Both the position numbers and the translations under genes were made by a program. From contig JARWKL010000015.1 in assembly GCA_029961685.1 (NCBI GenBank), positions 11,840,801 to 11,904,800 of the forward strand: a stretch of 64,000 nucleotides of DNA, given 5' to 3'. The DNA is from Aristolochia californica (Eukaryota; Streptophyta; Magnoliopsida; Piperales; Aristolochiaceae). Positions 43,740 to 54,512 of this stretch are shown here, piece after piece (position 1 is the first letter of the stretch; the number at the start of each line of letters is the position of its first letter). A model generated the notes under the pieces. That model had not been told where the DNA came from and made no database searches. It saw nothing but the letters and a program-made list of their open reading frames with translations.

Positions 43740-46700
43740 TCTGTGATTTTTAAGGATGGTAAAAAAGTGGGTTGTTTAGCCCTGGTAAATATCCAACCAC
43801 TTGAGAATTTAACTTTTTCTACTCTCCCCTAATTTTTGAATCTGAAGGCCATCCTCAACACGCTTTTGGCATGCATATCCACCACACTTAAAACATGTGA
43901 GGATCAGTTAGAGGTCTCCTTCCTATAAAATTCCACCAAGCTATTATTAGGGGGTAGTACTAGTGGAATTTCCCAAACATGGATTTTGGAACTCATTTTT
44001 AGTGCGTGAAATAATTTTCTATTTATTATTATAGTTTTCAATTTTTTTTACACACATGAACTCTAAAATTTTCATTTTGTTGCAATCTTATATCTTTTTT
44101 GTTTTCGAGGAAAAATGGGAGAGTGAAAACTCAAGTTTTGATCTGAAAAAAAAAAATTTCAAATGCACAATTCCTGAGAGAGATAATTCCGAAAAGTATC
44201 TGTGATTTTTAAGGATACGCAAAAAGTGGGTTGTTTGGCCCTGGTAAATATCCAACCACTGTTCGGATCTGAAGGCCACTTGCATCCTCAACAAGCTTTT
44301 GTGGCATGCATATCCACCACAGTAAAAACATGTCAGGATCAGTTAGAGGTCTCTTTCCTATAAAATTCCACCAAGCTATTATTAGGGGGTTGTACAAGTG
44401 GAATTTCCCAAACATGGATTTTGGAGCTCATTTTTAGTGCGTGAAATAATTATCTATCTATTATTATAGTTTTCAAATTTTTTTGCACACATGAACTCTA
44501 AAATTTTCATTTTGTTGCGAACTTATATGTTTTTTGTTTACGAGGAAAAATAGGAGAGTGGAAACTCAAGTTTGGATCTGAAAAAAAAAATTTGAAATGC
44601 ACAAATGCTGAGAGAGATAATTCCGAAAAGTATCTGTGATTTTTAAGGATAGGCAAAAAGTGGGTTGCTTGGCCCTGGTAAATGTCCAAGCACTTGAGAA
44701 TTTAACTTTTTCTACTCCCCCCTAATTTTTGGATCTGAAGGCCACTTGCATCCTCAACATGCTTGTGGCATGCATATCCACCAAACTTAAAACATGTGAG
44801 GATCAGTTAGAGGTCTCTTTCCTATAAAATTCCACCGAATGTTTATTAGGGGGTTGTACAAGTGGAATTTCCCAAACATGGATTTTGGACCTTATTTTTA
44901 GTGCGTGAAATAAATTTCTATTTATTATTATAGTTTTCAAATTTTTTTGCCCACATGAACTCTAAAATTTTCATTTTGTTGCGATCTTATATCTTTTTTG
45001 TTTAGGAGGAAAAATGGGAGAGTGAAAACTCAAGTTTGGATCTAAAAAAAAAAAATTTGAAATGCACAAATGCTGAGAGAGATAATTCCGAAAGTATCTG
45101 TGATTTTGAAGGATAGGCAAAAAGTGGGTTGTTTGGCCAAGGTAAATATCCAACCACTTGAGATTTTAACTTTTTCTACTTCCCCCTAATTTTTGTATCT
45201 GAAGGCCATCCTCAACATGCTTGTGGAATGCATATCCACCACACATAAGACATGTGAGGATCAGTTAGAGGTCTCTTTCCTATAAAATTCCACCAAGCTA
45301 TTATTAGGGGGTTGTACTAGTGGAATTTCCCAAACATGGATTTTGGAGCTCATTCTTAGTGCGTGAAATAAGTTTCTATTTTTTATTATAGTTTTCAAAT
45401 TTTTTTGCACACATGAACTCTAAAATTTTCATTTTATTGCGATCTTATATCTTTTTTGTTTACGAGGAAAAATGGGAGAGTGAAAACTCAATTTTGGATC
45501 TGAAAAAAAAAAATTTGAAATGCACAAATTCTGAGAGAGATAATTCCGAAAAGTATCTGTGATTTTTAAGGATGGGAAAAAAGTGGGTTGTTTAGCCCTG
45601 GTAAATATCCAACCACTTGAGAATTTAACTTTTTCTACTCCCCCCTAATTTTTGAATCTGAAGGCCATCCTGAACATGCTTGTGGCATGCATATCCACCA
45701 CACTTAAAACATGTGAGGATCAGTTAGAGGTCTCCTTCCTATAAAATTCCACCAAGCTATTATTAGGGGGTAGTACTAGTTGAATTTCCCAAACATGGGT
45801 TTTGGAACTCATTTTTAGTGCGTGAAATAATTTTCTATTTATTATTATAGTTTTCAATTTTTTTTGCACACATGAACTCTAAAATTTTCATGTTGTTGTG
45901 ATCTTATATCATTTTTCTTTACGAGGAAAAATGGGAGAGTGAAAACTCAAGTTTAGATCTGGAAAAAAAAAAATTCAAATGCACAATTCCTGAGAGAGAT
46001 AATTCCGAAAAGTATCTATGATTTTTAAGGATAGGCAAAAAGTGGGTTGTTTGGCCCTGGTAAATATCCAACCACTGTTCGGATCTGAAGGCCACTTGCA
46101 TCCTCAACATGGTTTTGTGGCATGCATATCCACCACACTAAAAACATGTCAGGATCAGTTAGAGGTCTCTTTCCTAAAAAATTCCACCAAGCTATTATTA
46201 GGGGGTTGTACAAGTGGAATTTCCCAAACATGGATTTTGGAGCTCATTTTTAGTGCGTGAAATAATTATCTGTCCATTATTATAGTTTTCAAATTTTTTT
46301 GCACACATGAACTCTAAAATTTTCATTTTGTTGCGAACTTATATCTTTTTTGTTTACGAGGAAAAATACGAGAGTGGAAACTCAAGTTTGGATCTGAAAA
46401 AAAAAATTTGAAATGCACAAATGCTGAGAGAGATAATTCCGAAAAGTATCTGTGATTTTTAAGGATAGGCAAAAAGTGGGTTGCTTGGCCCTGGTAAATG
46501 TCCAAGCACTTGAGAATTTAACTTTTTCTACTCCCCCCTAATTTTTGGATCTGAAGGCCACTTGCATCCTCAACATGCTTGTGGCATGCATATCCACCAA
46601 ACTTAAAACATGTGAGGATCAGTTAGAGGTCTCTTTCCTATAAAATTCCACCAAGTGTTTATTAGGGGGTTGTACAAGTGGAATTTCCCAAACATGGATT

Positions 46701-47380
46701 TTGGACCTCATTTTTAGTGCGTGAAATAAATTTCTATCTATTATTATAGTTTTCGAATTTATTTGCACACATGAACTCTAAAAGTTTCATTTTGTTGCGA
46801 TCAGATATCTTTTTTGTTGACGAGGAAAAATGGGAGAGTGAAAATTCAAGTTTGGATCTAAAAAAAATAAAAATTGAAATGCACAAATGCTGAGAGAGAT
46901 AATTCCGAAAAGTATCTGTGATTTTTAAGGATAGGCGAAAAGTGGGTTGTTTGGCCCTGGTAAATATCCAACCACTTGAGAATTTAACTTTTTCTACTTC
47001 CCCCTAATTTTTGTATCTGAAGGCCATCCTCAACATGCTTGTGGAATGCATATCCACCACACTTAAGACATGTGAGGATCAGTTAGAGGTCTCTTTCCTA
47101 TAAAATTCCACCAAGCTATTATTAGGGGGTTGTACTAGTGGAATTTCCCAAACATGGATTTTGGCGCTCATTCTTAGTGCGTGAAATAAGTTTCTATTTT
47201 TTATTATAGTTGTCAAATTTTTTTGCACACATGAACTCTAAAATTTTCATTTTATTGCGATCTTATATCTTTTTTGTTTACGAGGAAAAATGGGAGAGTG
47301 AGAACTCAAGTTTGGATCTGAAAAAAAAAAATTTGAAATGCCCAAATTCTGAGAGAGATAATTCCGAAAAGTATCTGTGA
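43740..47380 (+). repeat. Tandem pair of four-monomer units, ~1,816 bp
   Basis: 43.74-45.55 and 45.56-47.38 kb match at an offset of 1,816-1,818 bases. Shared markers are ggttgtttagcc (about 43,768 and 45,585), gtctccttcc (43,914 and 45,731), gggggtagtactag (about 43,951 and 45,767), the 32-bp-deletion monomer (44,261 and 46,077) and ttgtatctgaaggccatcc (45,193 and 47,011). The second unit is interrupted by the foreign patch at 46.73-46.96 kb. Confidence 0.82.
46731..46964 (+). repeat. Ectopic gene-conversion-like patch
   Basis: Inside the second four-monomer unit this tract departs from its local counterparts (44.91-45.15 kb and 35.26-35.50 kb). It is instead identical to 22,822-23,055, offset 23,909, over at least 220 bases (46,738-46,957). 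The left switch lies between the recipient base at 46,730 (gaaataaa) and the donor base at 46,738 (ctatc). The right switch lies between 46,958 and 46,964, where the recipient form taaatatcc returns instead of the donor form taaattgtcc. The local register is kept on both sides (offset 1,816 before, 1,818 after), as expected for conversion rather than insertion. Confidence 0.85.
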
Positions 47381-48889
47381 TTTATAAGGATAGGCAAAAA
47401 GTGGGTTATTTGGCCCTGGTAAATATCCAACCACTTGAGAATTTAACTTTTTCTACTCCCCCCAGATTGTTGGATCTGAAGGCCACTTGCATCCTCAACA
47501 TGGTTTTGTGGCATGCATATCCACCACATTTAAAACATGTGAGGATCAGTTAGAGGTCTCTTTCCTATAAAATTCCACTAAGATATTATTAGGGGGTTGT
47601 ACTAGTGGAGTTTCCCAAACATGGATTTTAGAGCTCATATTTAGTCCGTGAAATAATTTTCTATTTATTATTATAGTTTTTAAAGTTTTTTGCACACATG
47701 AACTCTAAAATTTTAATTTTGTAGCGATCTTATATCTTTTTTGTTTACGAGGAAAAATGGGAGAGTGGAAACTCAAGTTTGGATCTGAAAAAAAAAATTT
47801 TCAAATGCACAAATGCTGAGAGACGTAATTCCGAAAAGTATATGTGATTTTTAAGGATAGGCAAAAGGTGGGTTGTTTGGCCCTGGTAAATATCCAACCA
47901 CTTGAGAATTTAACTTTTTCTACTCCCCCCTAATTTCTGGATCTGAAGGCCAGTTGCATCCTCAACATGCTTGTGGTATGCATATCCACCACACTGAAAA
48001 CATGTGAGGATCAGTTAGAGGTCTCTTTCCTATAAAATTCCACCAAGCTATTATTAGGGGGTTGTACTTGTGGAATTGCCCAAACATGGATTTTGGAGGT
48101 CATTTTTAGTGGGTGAAATAATTTTCTATCTATTATTATAGTTTTCAAATTTTTTTGCACACATGAACTCTAAAATTTTCATTTTGTTGCGATCTTATAT
48201 CTTTTTGGTTTACAAGGAAATATGCGAGAGTGGAAACTCAAGTTTGCATCTGAAAAAAAAAATTTCCAATGCACAAATGCTGTGAGACGTAATTCCGATA
48301 AGTATCTGTGATATTTAAGGATAGGGAAGAAGTGGGTTGTTTGGCCCTGGTAAATATCCAACCACTTGAGAATTTAACTTTTTCTACTCCCCCTTAATTT
48401 TTTGATCTGAAGGCCAGTTGCTTCCTCAACATGCTTGTGGCATGCATATCCACCACACTAAAAACATGTGAGGATCAGTTAGAGGTCTCTTTCCTATAAA
48501 ATTCCACCAAGCTATTATTAGGGGGTTGTACTAGTGGAATTTCCCAAACATGGATTTCGGAGCTGATTTTTAGTGCATGAAATAATTTTCTATCTATTAT
48601 TATAGTTTTCAAATTTTTTTTGCACACATGAACTCTAGAATTTTCATTTTGTTGCGATCTCATATCTTTTTTGTTTACGAGGAAAAATGGGAGAGTGAAA
48701 ACTCAAGTTTGCATCTGAAAAAAAAAAAATTGAAATGCACAAATGCTAAGAGAGATAATTCTGAAAAATATCTCTGATTTTGATGGATACGCAAAAAGTC
48801 AGTTGCTTGGCCCTGGTAAATATCCAACTACTTGAGAATTTAACTTTTTCTACTGCCCCTAATTTTTGGATTTGAAGGCCACTTGCATC

Positions 48890-48905
48890 CTCAACATTAT
48901 CCACC
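48890..48905 (+). repeat. 14-bp deletion removing the dyad
   Basis: caacat joins directly to tatccacc. The dyad CATGC-TTGTG-GCATG and the overlapping GCATGC and ATGCAT sites are lost. It is the only copy I found in which the whole dyad is missing. It also marks a change of neighbour relationships: upstream resembles 40.3-40.6 kb, downstream (gtctccttcc, gggggtagtactag) resembles 34.26, 43.91 and 45.73 kb. Confidence 0.85.
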
Positions 48906-49929
48906 ACACTTAAAACATGTGAGGATCAGTTAGAGGTCTCCTTCCTATAAAATTCCACCAAGCTATTATTAGGGGGTAGTACTAGTGCAATTTCCCAAAC
49001 ATGGATTTTGGAGTTCATTTTTAGTGTGTGAAATAATTTTTTATTTATTATTATAGTTTTCAAATTTATTTGCACACATGAACTTTAAAATTTTCATTTT
49101 GCTGCGATCTTATATCTTTTTTGTTTACGAGGAAAAATGGGAGAGTAAAAACTCAAGTTTGGATCTGAAAAAAAAAAATTGAAATGAACAAATGCTGAGA
49201 GAGATAATTCCGAAAAGTATAAGTGATTTTTAAGGATAGGCAAAAAGTGGGTTGTTTGGACCTGGTAAATATCCAACCACTTGAGTATTTAACTTTTTCT
49301 ACTCCCCCCTAATTTTTGGATCTGAAGGCCACTTGCATCCTCAACATGCTTTTGTGGCGTGCATATCCACCAAACTTAAAACATGTGAGGATCAGTTAGA
49401 GGTCTCTTCCCTATAAAATTCCACCAAGCTATTATTAGGGGGTTGTACTACTGGAATTTCCCAAACATGGATTTTGGAGCTCATATTTAGTGCGTGAAAT
49501 AATTTTCTATTTATTATTATAGTTTTCAAATTTATTTGCACACATGAACTCTAAAATTTTTATTTTGTTGCGATCTTATATCTTTTTTGTTTACGAGGAA
49601 AAATGGGAGAGTAAAAACTCAAGTTTGGATCTGAAAAATAAAAAATTTGAAATGAACAAATGCTGAGAGAGATAATTCCGAAAAGTATCAGTGATTTTTA
49701 AGGATAGGCAAAAAGTGGGTTGTTTGGCCCTGATAAATATCCAACCACTTGAGAATTTAACTTTTTCTACTCCCCCCTAATTTTTGGATTTGAAGGCCAC
49801 TTGCATCGTCAACATGTTTTTGTGGCATGCATATCCACCACACTTAAAACATGTGAGGATCAGTTAGAGGTCTCTTTCGTATAAAATTCCACCAACCTAT
49901 TATTAGGGGGTTGTACTAGTGGAATTTCC

Positions 49930-51620
49930 CAAACATTGATTTTGGAGCTCATTTTTAGGGCGTGAAATAATTTTCTATTTTTTTATTATAGTTTTCAAAT
50001 TTTTTTGCCCACATCAACTCTAAAATTTTCATTTTGTTGCGATCCTATATCTTTTTTGTTAACGAGGAAAAATGGGAGAGTGAAAACCCAAGTTTGCAAC
50101 TGAAAAAAAAAATTGAAATGCAGAAATGCTGAGAGAGATAATTTCAAAAATTATCTGTGATTTTTAAGGATAGGCAAAAAGTGGGTTGTTTGGCCCTGGT
50201 AAATATCCAACCACTTGAGAATTTAACTTTTTCTACTCCCCCCTAATTTTTTGATCTGAAGGCCACTTGCATCCCCAACATGCTTTTGTGGCATGCATAT
50301 CCACCACACTTAAAACATGGGAGGATCAGTTAGAGGCCTCTTTCCTATAAAATTCCACCAAACTATTATTAGGGGGTTGTACTAGTAGAATTTCCCAAAC
50401 ATGGATTTTGGAGCTCATTTTTAGTGCGTGAAATAATTTTCTATTTATTATTATAGTTTTCAAATATTTTTGCACACATGAACTCTAAAATTTTCTTTTT
50501 GTTGCGATCTTATATCTTTTTTGTTTACAACGAAAAATGGGAGAGTGAAAACTCAAGTTTGGATCTGAAAGAAAAAAAATTTGAAATGCACAAATGCTGA
50601 GAGAGATAATTCTGAAAAGTATCTTTGATTTTTAAGGATAGGTTAAAACTGGGTTGTTTGGCCCTGCTAAATATCCAACCACTTGAGAATTTAACTTTTT
50701 CTACTCCCGCCTAATTTTTGGATCTGAAGGCCACTTGCTTCCTCAACATGCTTTTGTGGCATGCATATCCACCACACTTAAAACATGTGAGGATTAGTTA
50801 GAGGTCTCTTTCCTGTAAAATTCCACCAAGCTATTATTAGGGGGTTGTACTAGTGGAATTTCCCAAACATGGATTTTGGAGCTCATTTTTAGTGCGTGAA
50901 ATAATTTTCTATTTATTATTATAGTTTTCAAATTTTTTTGCACACATGAACTCTAAATTTTTCATTTTGTTGCGATCTTATATCTTTTTTGTTTACGAGG
51001 AAAAATGGGAGAGTGAAAACTCAAGTTAGGATCTGAAAAAAAAAATTGAAATGCACAAATACTGAAAGGGAAAATTCCGAAAATTATCTATGATTTTTAA
51101 GGATAGGCAAAAAGTGGGTTGTTTGGCCCTGGTAAATATCCAACCACTTGAGAATTTAACTTTTTCTACTCCCCCCTAATTTTTCGATTTGAAGGCCACT
51201 TGCATCCTCAACATGCTTATGTGGCATGCATATCCACCACACTTAAAACATGTGAGGATCAGTTAGAGGTCTCTTTCCTATAAAATTCCACCAAACTATT
51301 CTTAGGGGGTTGTAATAGTGGAATTTCCGAAACATGGATTTTGGAGCTCATTTTTAGTCCAAGAAATAATTTTCTATTTATTATTATAGTTTTCAAATTT
51401 TTTTGCACACACATGAACTCTAAAATTTTCATTTTGTTGCGATCTTATATCTTTTTTGTTTACGAGGAAAAATGGGAGAGTGAAAACTCAAGTTTGGATA
51501 TGAAAAAAAAAAATTGAAATGCACAAATGCTGAGAGAGATAATTCTGAAAAGTATCTTTGATTTTTAAGGAAAGGCAAAAAGTGGGTTGTTTGGCCCTGG
51601 TAAATATCCAACCACTTGAG
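49930..51620 (+). repeat. Domain C duplication I, upstream copy
   Basis: Matches 56,932-58,620 at an offset of about 7,000 bases (15 monomers). Shared variants are cattgatttt (49,934 and 56,936), ctatttttttattatag, tttacaacgaaaaatggg (about 50,526), tgcttatgtggc, agtccaagaaat (51,356 and 58,353), gcacacacatg and ggatatgaaaa. Confidence 0.78.
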
Positions 51621-54495
51621 AATTTAACTTTTTCTACTCCCCCCTAAATTTCCGATCTGAAGGCCACTTGCATCCTCAACATGCTTTTGTGGCATGCATA
51701 TCCACCACACTTACAACATGTGAGGATCAGTTACAGGTCACTTTCCTATAAAATTCCACCAACCTATTATTAGGGGGTTGTACTAGTGGAATTTCCCAAA
51801 CATGGATTGTGGAGCTCATATTTAGAGCGTGAAATAATTTTCTATTTAATATTATAGTTTTCAAATTTTTTTGCACACATGAACTCTAAAATTTTGATTT
51901 TGTTGCCATCTTATATCTTTTTTGTTTCCGAGGAAAAATGGGAGAGTGAAAACTCAAGTTTGAATCTGAAAAAAAAAAAATTTGAAATGCACAAATGCTG
52001 AGAGAGATAATTCCGAAAGGTATCTGTGATTTTTAAGGATAGGCAAAAAGTGGGTTGTTTGGACCTGGTAAATATCCAACCACTTGAGAATTTAACTTTT
52101 TCCACTCCCCCCTAATTTTTGGATCTGAAGGCCACTTGCATCCTCAACATGCTTTTGTGGCATGCATATCCACCAAACTTAAAACATGTGAGGATCAATT
52201 AGAGGTCACTTTCCTATAAAATTCCACCAAGCTATTATTAGGGGGTTGTACTAGTGGAATTTCCCAACAATGGATTTTGGAGCTCATATTTAGTGCGTGA
52301 AATAATTTTCTATTTCTTATTGTAGTTTTCAAATTTTTTTGCACACATGAACTCTAAAATTTTCATTTTGTTGCAATCTTATATCTTTTTTGTTTACGAG
52401 GAAAAATGGGAGAGTAAAAACTCAAGTTTGGATCTGAAAAAAAAAATTTTGAAATGAACAAATGCTGAGAGAGATAATTCCGAAAAGTATCTGTGATTTT
52501 TATGGATAGGCAAAAAGTGGGTTGTTTGGCCCTGATAAATATCCAATCACTTTAGAATTTAACTTTTTCTACTCCCCCCTTATTTTTCGATTTGAACGCC
52601 ACTTTCATCCTCAACATGCTTTTGTGGCATGCATATCCACCACACTTAAAACATGTGAGGATCAGTTAGAGGTCTCTTTCCTATAAAATTCCACCAAGCT
52701 ATTATTAAGGGGTTGTACTAGTGGAATTTCCCAAACATGGATTTTGGAGCTCATTTTTAGTGCGTGAAACAATTTTCTCTTTGTTATTATAGTTTTCAAA
52801 TATTTTTGCACACATGAACTCTAAAATTTTCATTTTGTTGCGATCTTATATCTTTTTTTTTACAAGGAAAAATGGGAGTGTGAAAACCCAAGTTTGGATC
52901 TGAAAAAAAAATTGAAATGCACAAATGCTGAGAGAGATAATTTCAAAAATTATCTGTGATTTTTAATGATAGACAAAAAGTGGGTTGTTTGGCCCTGGTA
53001 AATATCCAACCACTTGAGAATTGTACTTTTTCTTCTCCCCCGTAATTTTTTGATCTGAAGGCCACTTGCATCCTCAACATGCTTGTGGCATGCATATCCA
53101 CCACACTTAAAACATGTGAGGATCATTTAGAGGTCTATTTCCTATAAAATTCCACCAAGATATTATTAGGCGGTTGTACTAGTGGAATTTCCCAAACATG
53201 GATTTTGGAGCTCATTTTTAGTGCGTGAAATAATTTTCTATTTATTATTATAGTTTTCAAATATTTTTGCACACATGAACCCTAAAATTTTTATTTTGTT
53301 GCGATCTTATATCTTTTTTGTTTACGAGGAAAAATGGGAGAGTGAAAACTCAAGTTTGGATCTGAAAAAAAAAAAAATTGAAATGCACAAATTCTGAGAG
53401 AGATAATTCCGAAAAGTATCTGTGATTTTTAATGATAGGCAAAAAGTGGGTTGTTTGGCCCTGGTAAATATCCAACCACTTGAGAATTTAACTTTTTCTA
53501 CTCCACCCCAATTTTTGGATCTGAAGGCCACTTGCATCCTCAACAAGATTTTGTGGCATGCATATCCACCACACTTAAAACATGTGAGGATCAGTTAGAG
53601 GTCTCTTTCCTATAAAATTCCACCCAGCTATTATTAGGGGGTTGTACTAGTGGAATTTCCCAAACATGGATTTTGGAGCTCATATTAAGAGCGTGAAATA
53701 ATTTTCTATTTAATATTATAGTTTTCAAATATTTTTACACACATGAACTCTAAAATTTTCATTTTTTTGCGATCTTATATCTTTTTTGTTTACGAGGAAA
53801 AAAGGGAGAGTGAAAACGCAAGTTTGGATCGGAAAAAAAAAATTTGAAATGAACAAATGCTGAGAGAGATAATTCCGAAATGTATCTGTAATTTTTACGG
53901 ATAGGCAAAAAGTGGGTTGTTTGGCGCTGGTAAATATCCAACCACTTGAGAATTTAACTTTTTCTACTCCCCCGTAAGTTTTGGATCTGAAGGCCACTTG
54001 CATCCTCAACATGCTTTTGTGGCATGCATATCCACCACACTTAAAACATGAGAGGATCAGTGAGAGGTCTCTTTCCTAATAAATTCCACCAAGCTATTAT
54101 TAGGGGGTTGTTCTAGTGGAATTTCCCGAACATGGATTTTGGAGCTCATTTTTAGTGCGTGAAATAATTTTCTCTTTATTATTATAGTTTTCAAATTTTT
54201 TTGGGACACATGAACTCTAAAATTTTCATTTTGTTGTGATCTTATATCTTTTTTTGTTTACGAGGAAAAATGGGAGAGTGAAAACTCAAGTTAGGATCTG
54301 AAAAAAAAAAATTTGAAATGCACAAATGATGAGAGAGATACTTCTGAAAAGTATCTGTGATTTTTAAGGATAGGCAAAAAGTGGGTTGTTTGGCCCTGGT
54401 AAATATCCAACCACTTGTGAATTTAACTTTTTCTACTCCCCCCTAAATTTAGGATCTGAAGGCCACTTGCATCCTCAACATGCTTTTGTGGCATG

Positions 54496-54512
54496 CATAT
54501 CCACCATGTGAG
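54496..54512 (+). repeat. 11-bp deletion monomer
   Basis: ccaccatgtgagg replaces ccaccacacttaaaacatgtgagg, a loss of 11 bases between short CCA/CA repeats. It is seen once only, so it is recent or has not spread. Confidence 0.85.

Larger units (their letters stand above)
26781..46080 (+). repeat. Seven further 32-bp-deletion monomers
   Basis: The same deletion, written gttcgg or tttcgg after ccaac(c/g)ac(t), occurs at 26,781, 31,403, 34,608, 38,292, 42,442, 44,261 and 46,077. Each copy also shows tttcaaatgcacaat or a close relative after the A run. Their spacings follow the segmental duplications (11,511 between 26,781 and 38,292; 11,039 between 31,403 and 42,442; 9,653 between 34,608 and 44,261; 1,816 between 44,261 and 46,077). 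The deletion therefore arose once and spread with its neighbours. Confidence 0.85.
38136..48455 (+). repeat. Large segmental duplication, copy 2
   Basis: Counterpart of 26,625-36,985. It lacks one monomer near 39.62 kb and the three-monomer insertion of copy 1, but contains an extra four-monomer tandem unit (43.74-47.38 kb). Before about 38,110 and after about 48,460 the matching order breaks down. From about 48,545 the sequence instead resembles 29.26-29.6 and 40.3-40.6 kb (gatttcggagctgattt, ggatacgcaaaaagtcag). Confidence 0.82.
17450..48900 (+). repeat. Array domain B: short-ATT monomers with deletion subtypes
   Basis: Monomers carry ctattattaggg and are typically about 463 bp. From about 19.58 to 48.59 kb many copies have ctatctatt where the other domains have ctatttatt. 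Many also have aataggagagtgg instead of aatgggagagtga. Monomers with a net 32-bp deletion and monomers with a 6-bp deletion are concentrated here. A 4-bp deletion giving gcgatcatc is shared by the copies at 19,645 and 23,821. The domain contains the large segmental duplication described separately. Confidence 0.75.

Noticed and set aside
26625..48455. Large duplication as a pure assembly artefact
   Set aside because: The two copies carry many private substitutions and different whole-monomer gains and losses, which a false duplicate would not show. Read support would still be needed to exclude it completely.
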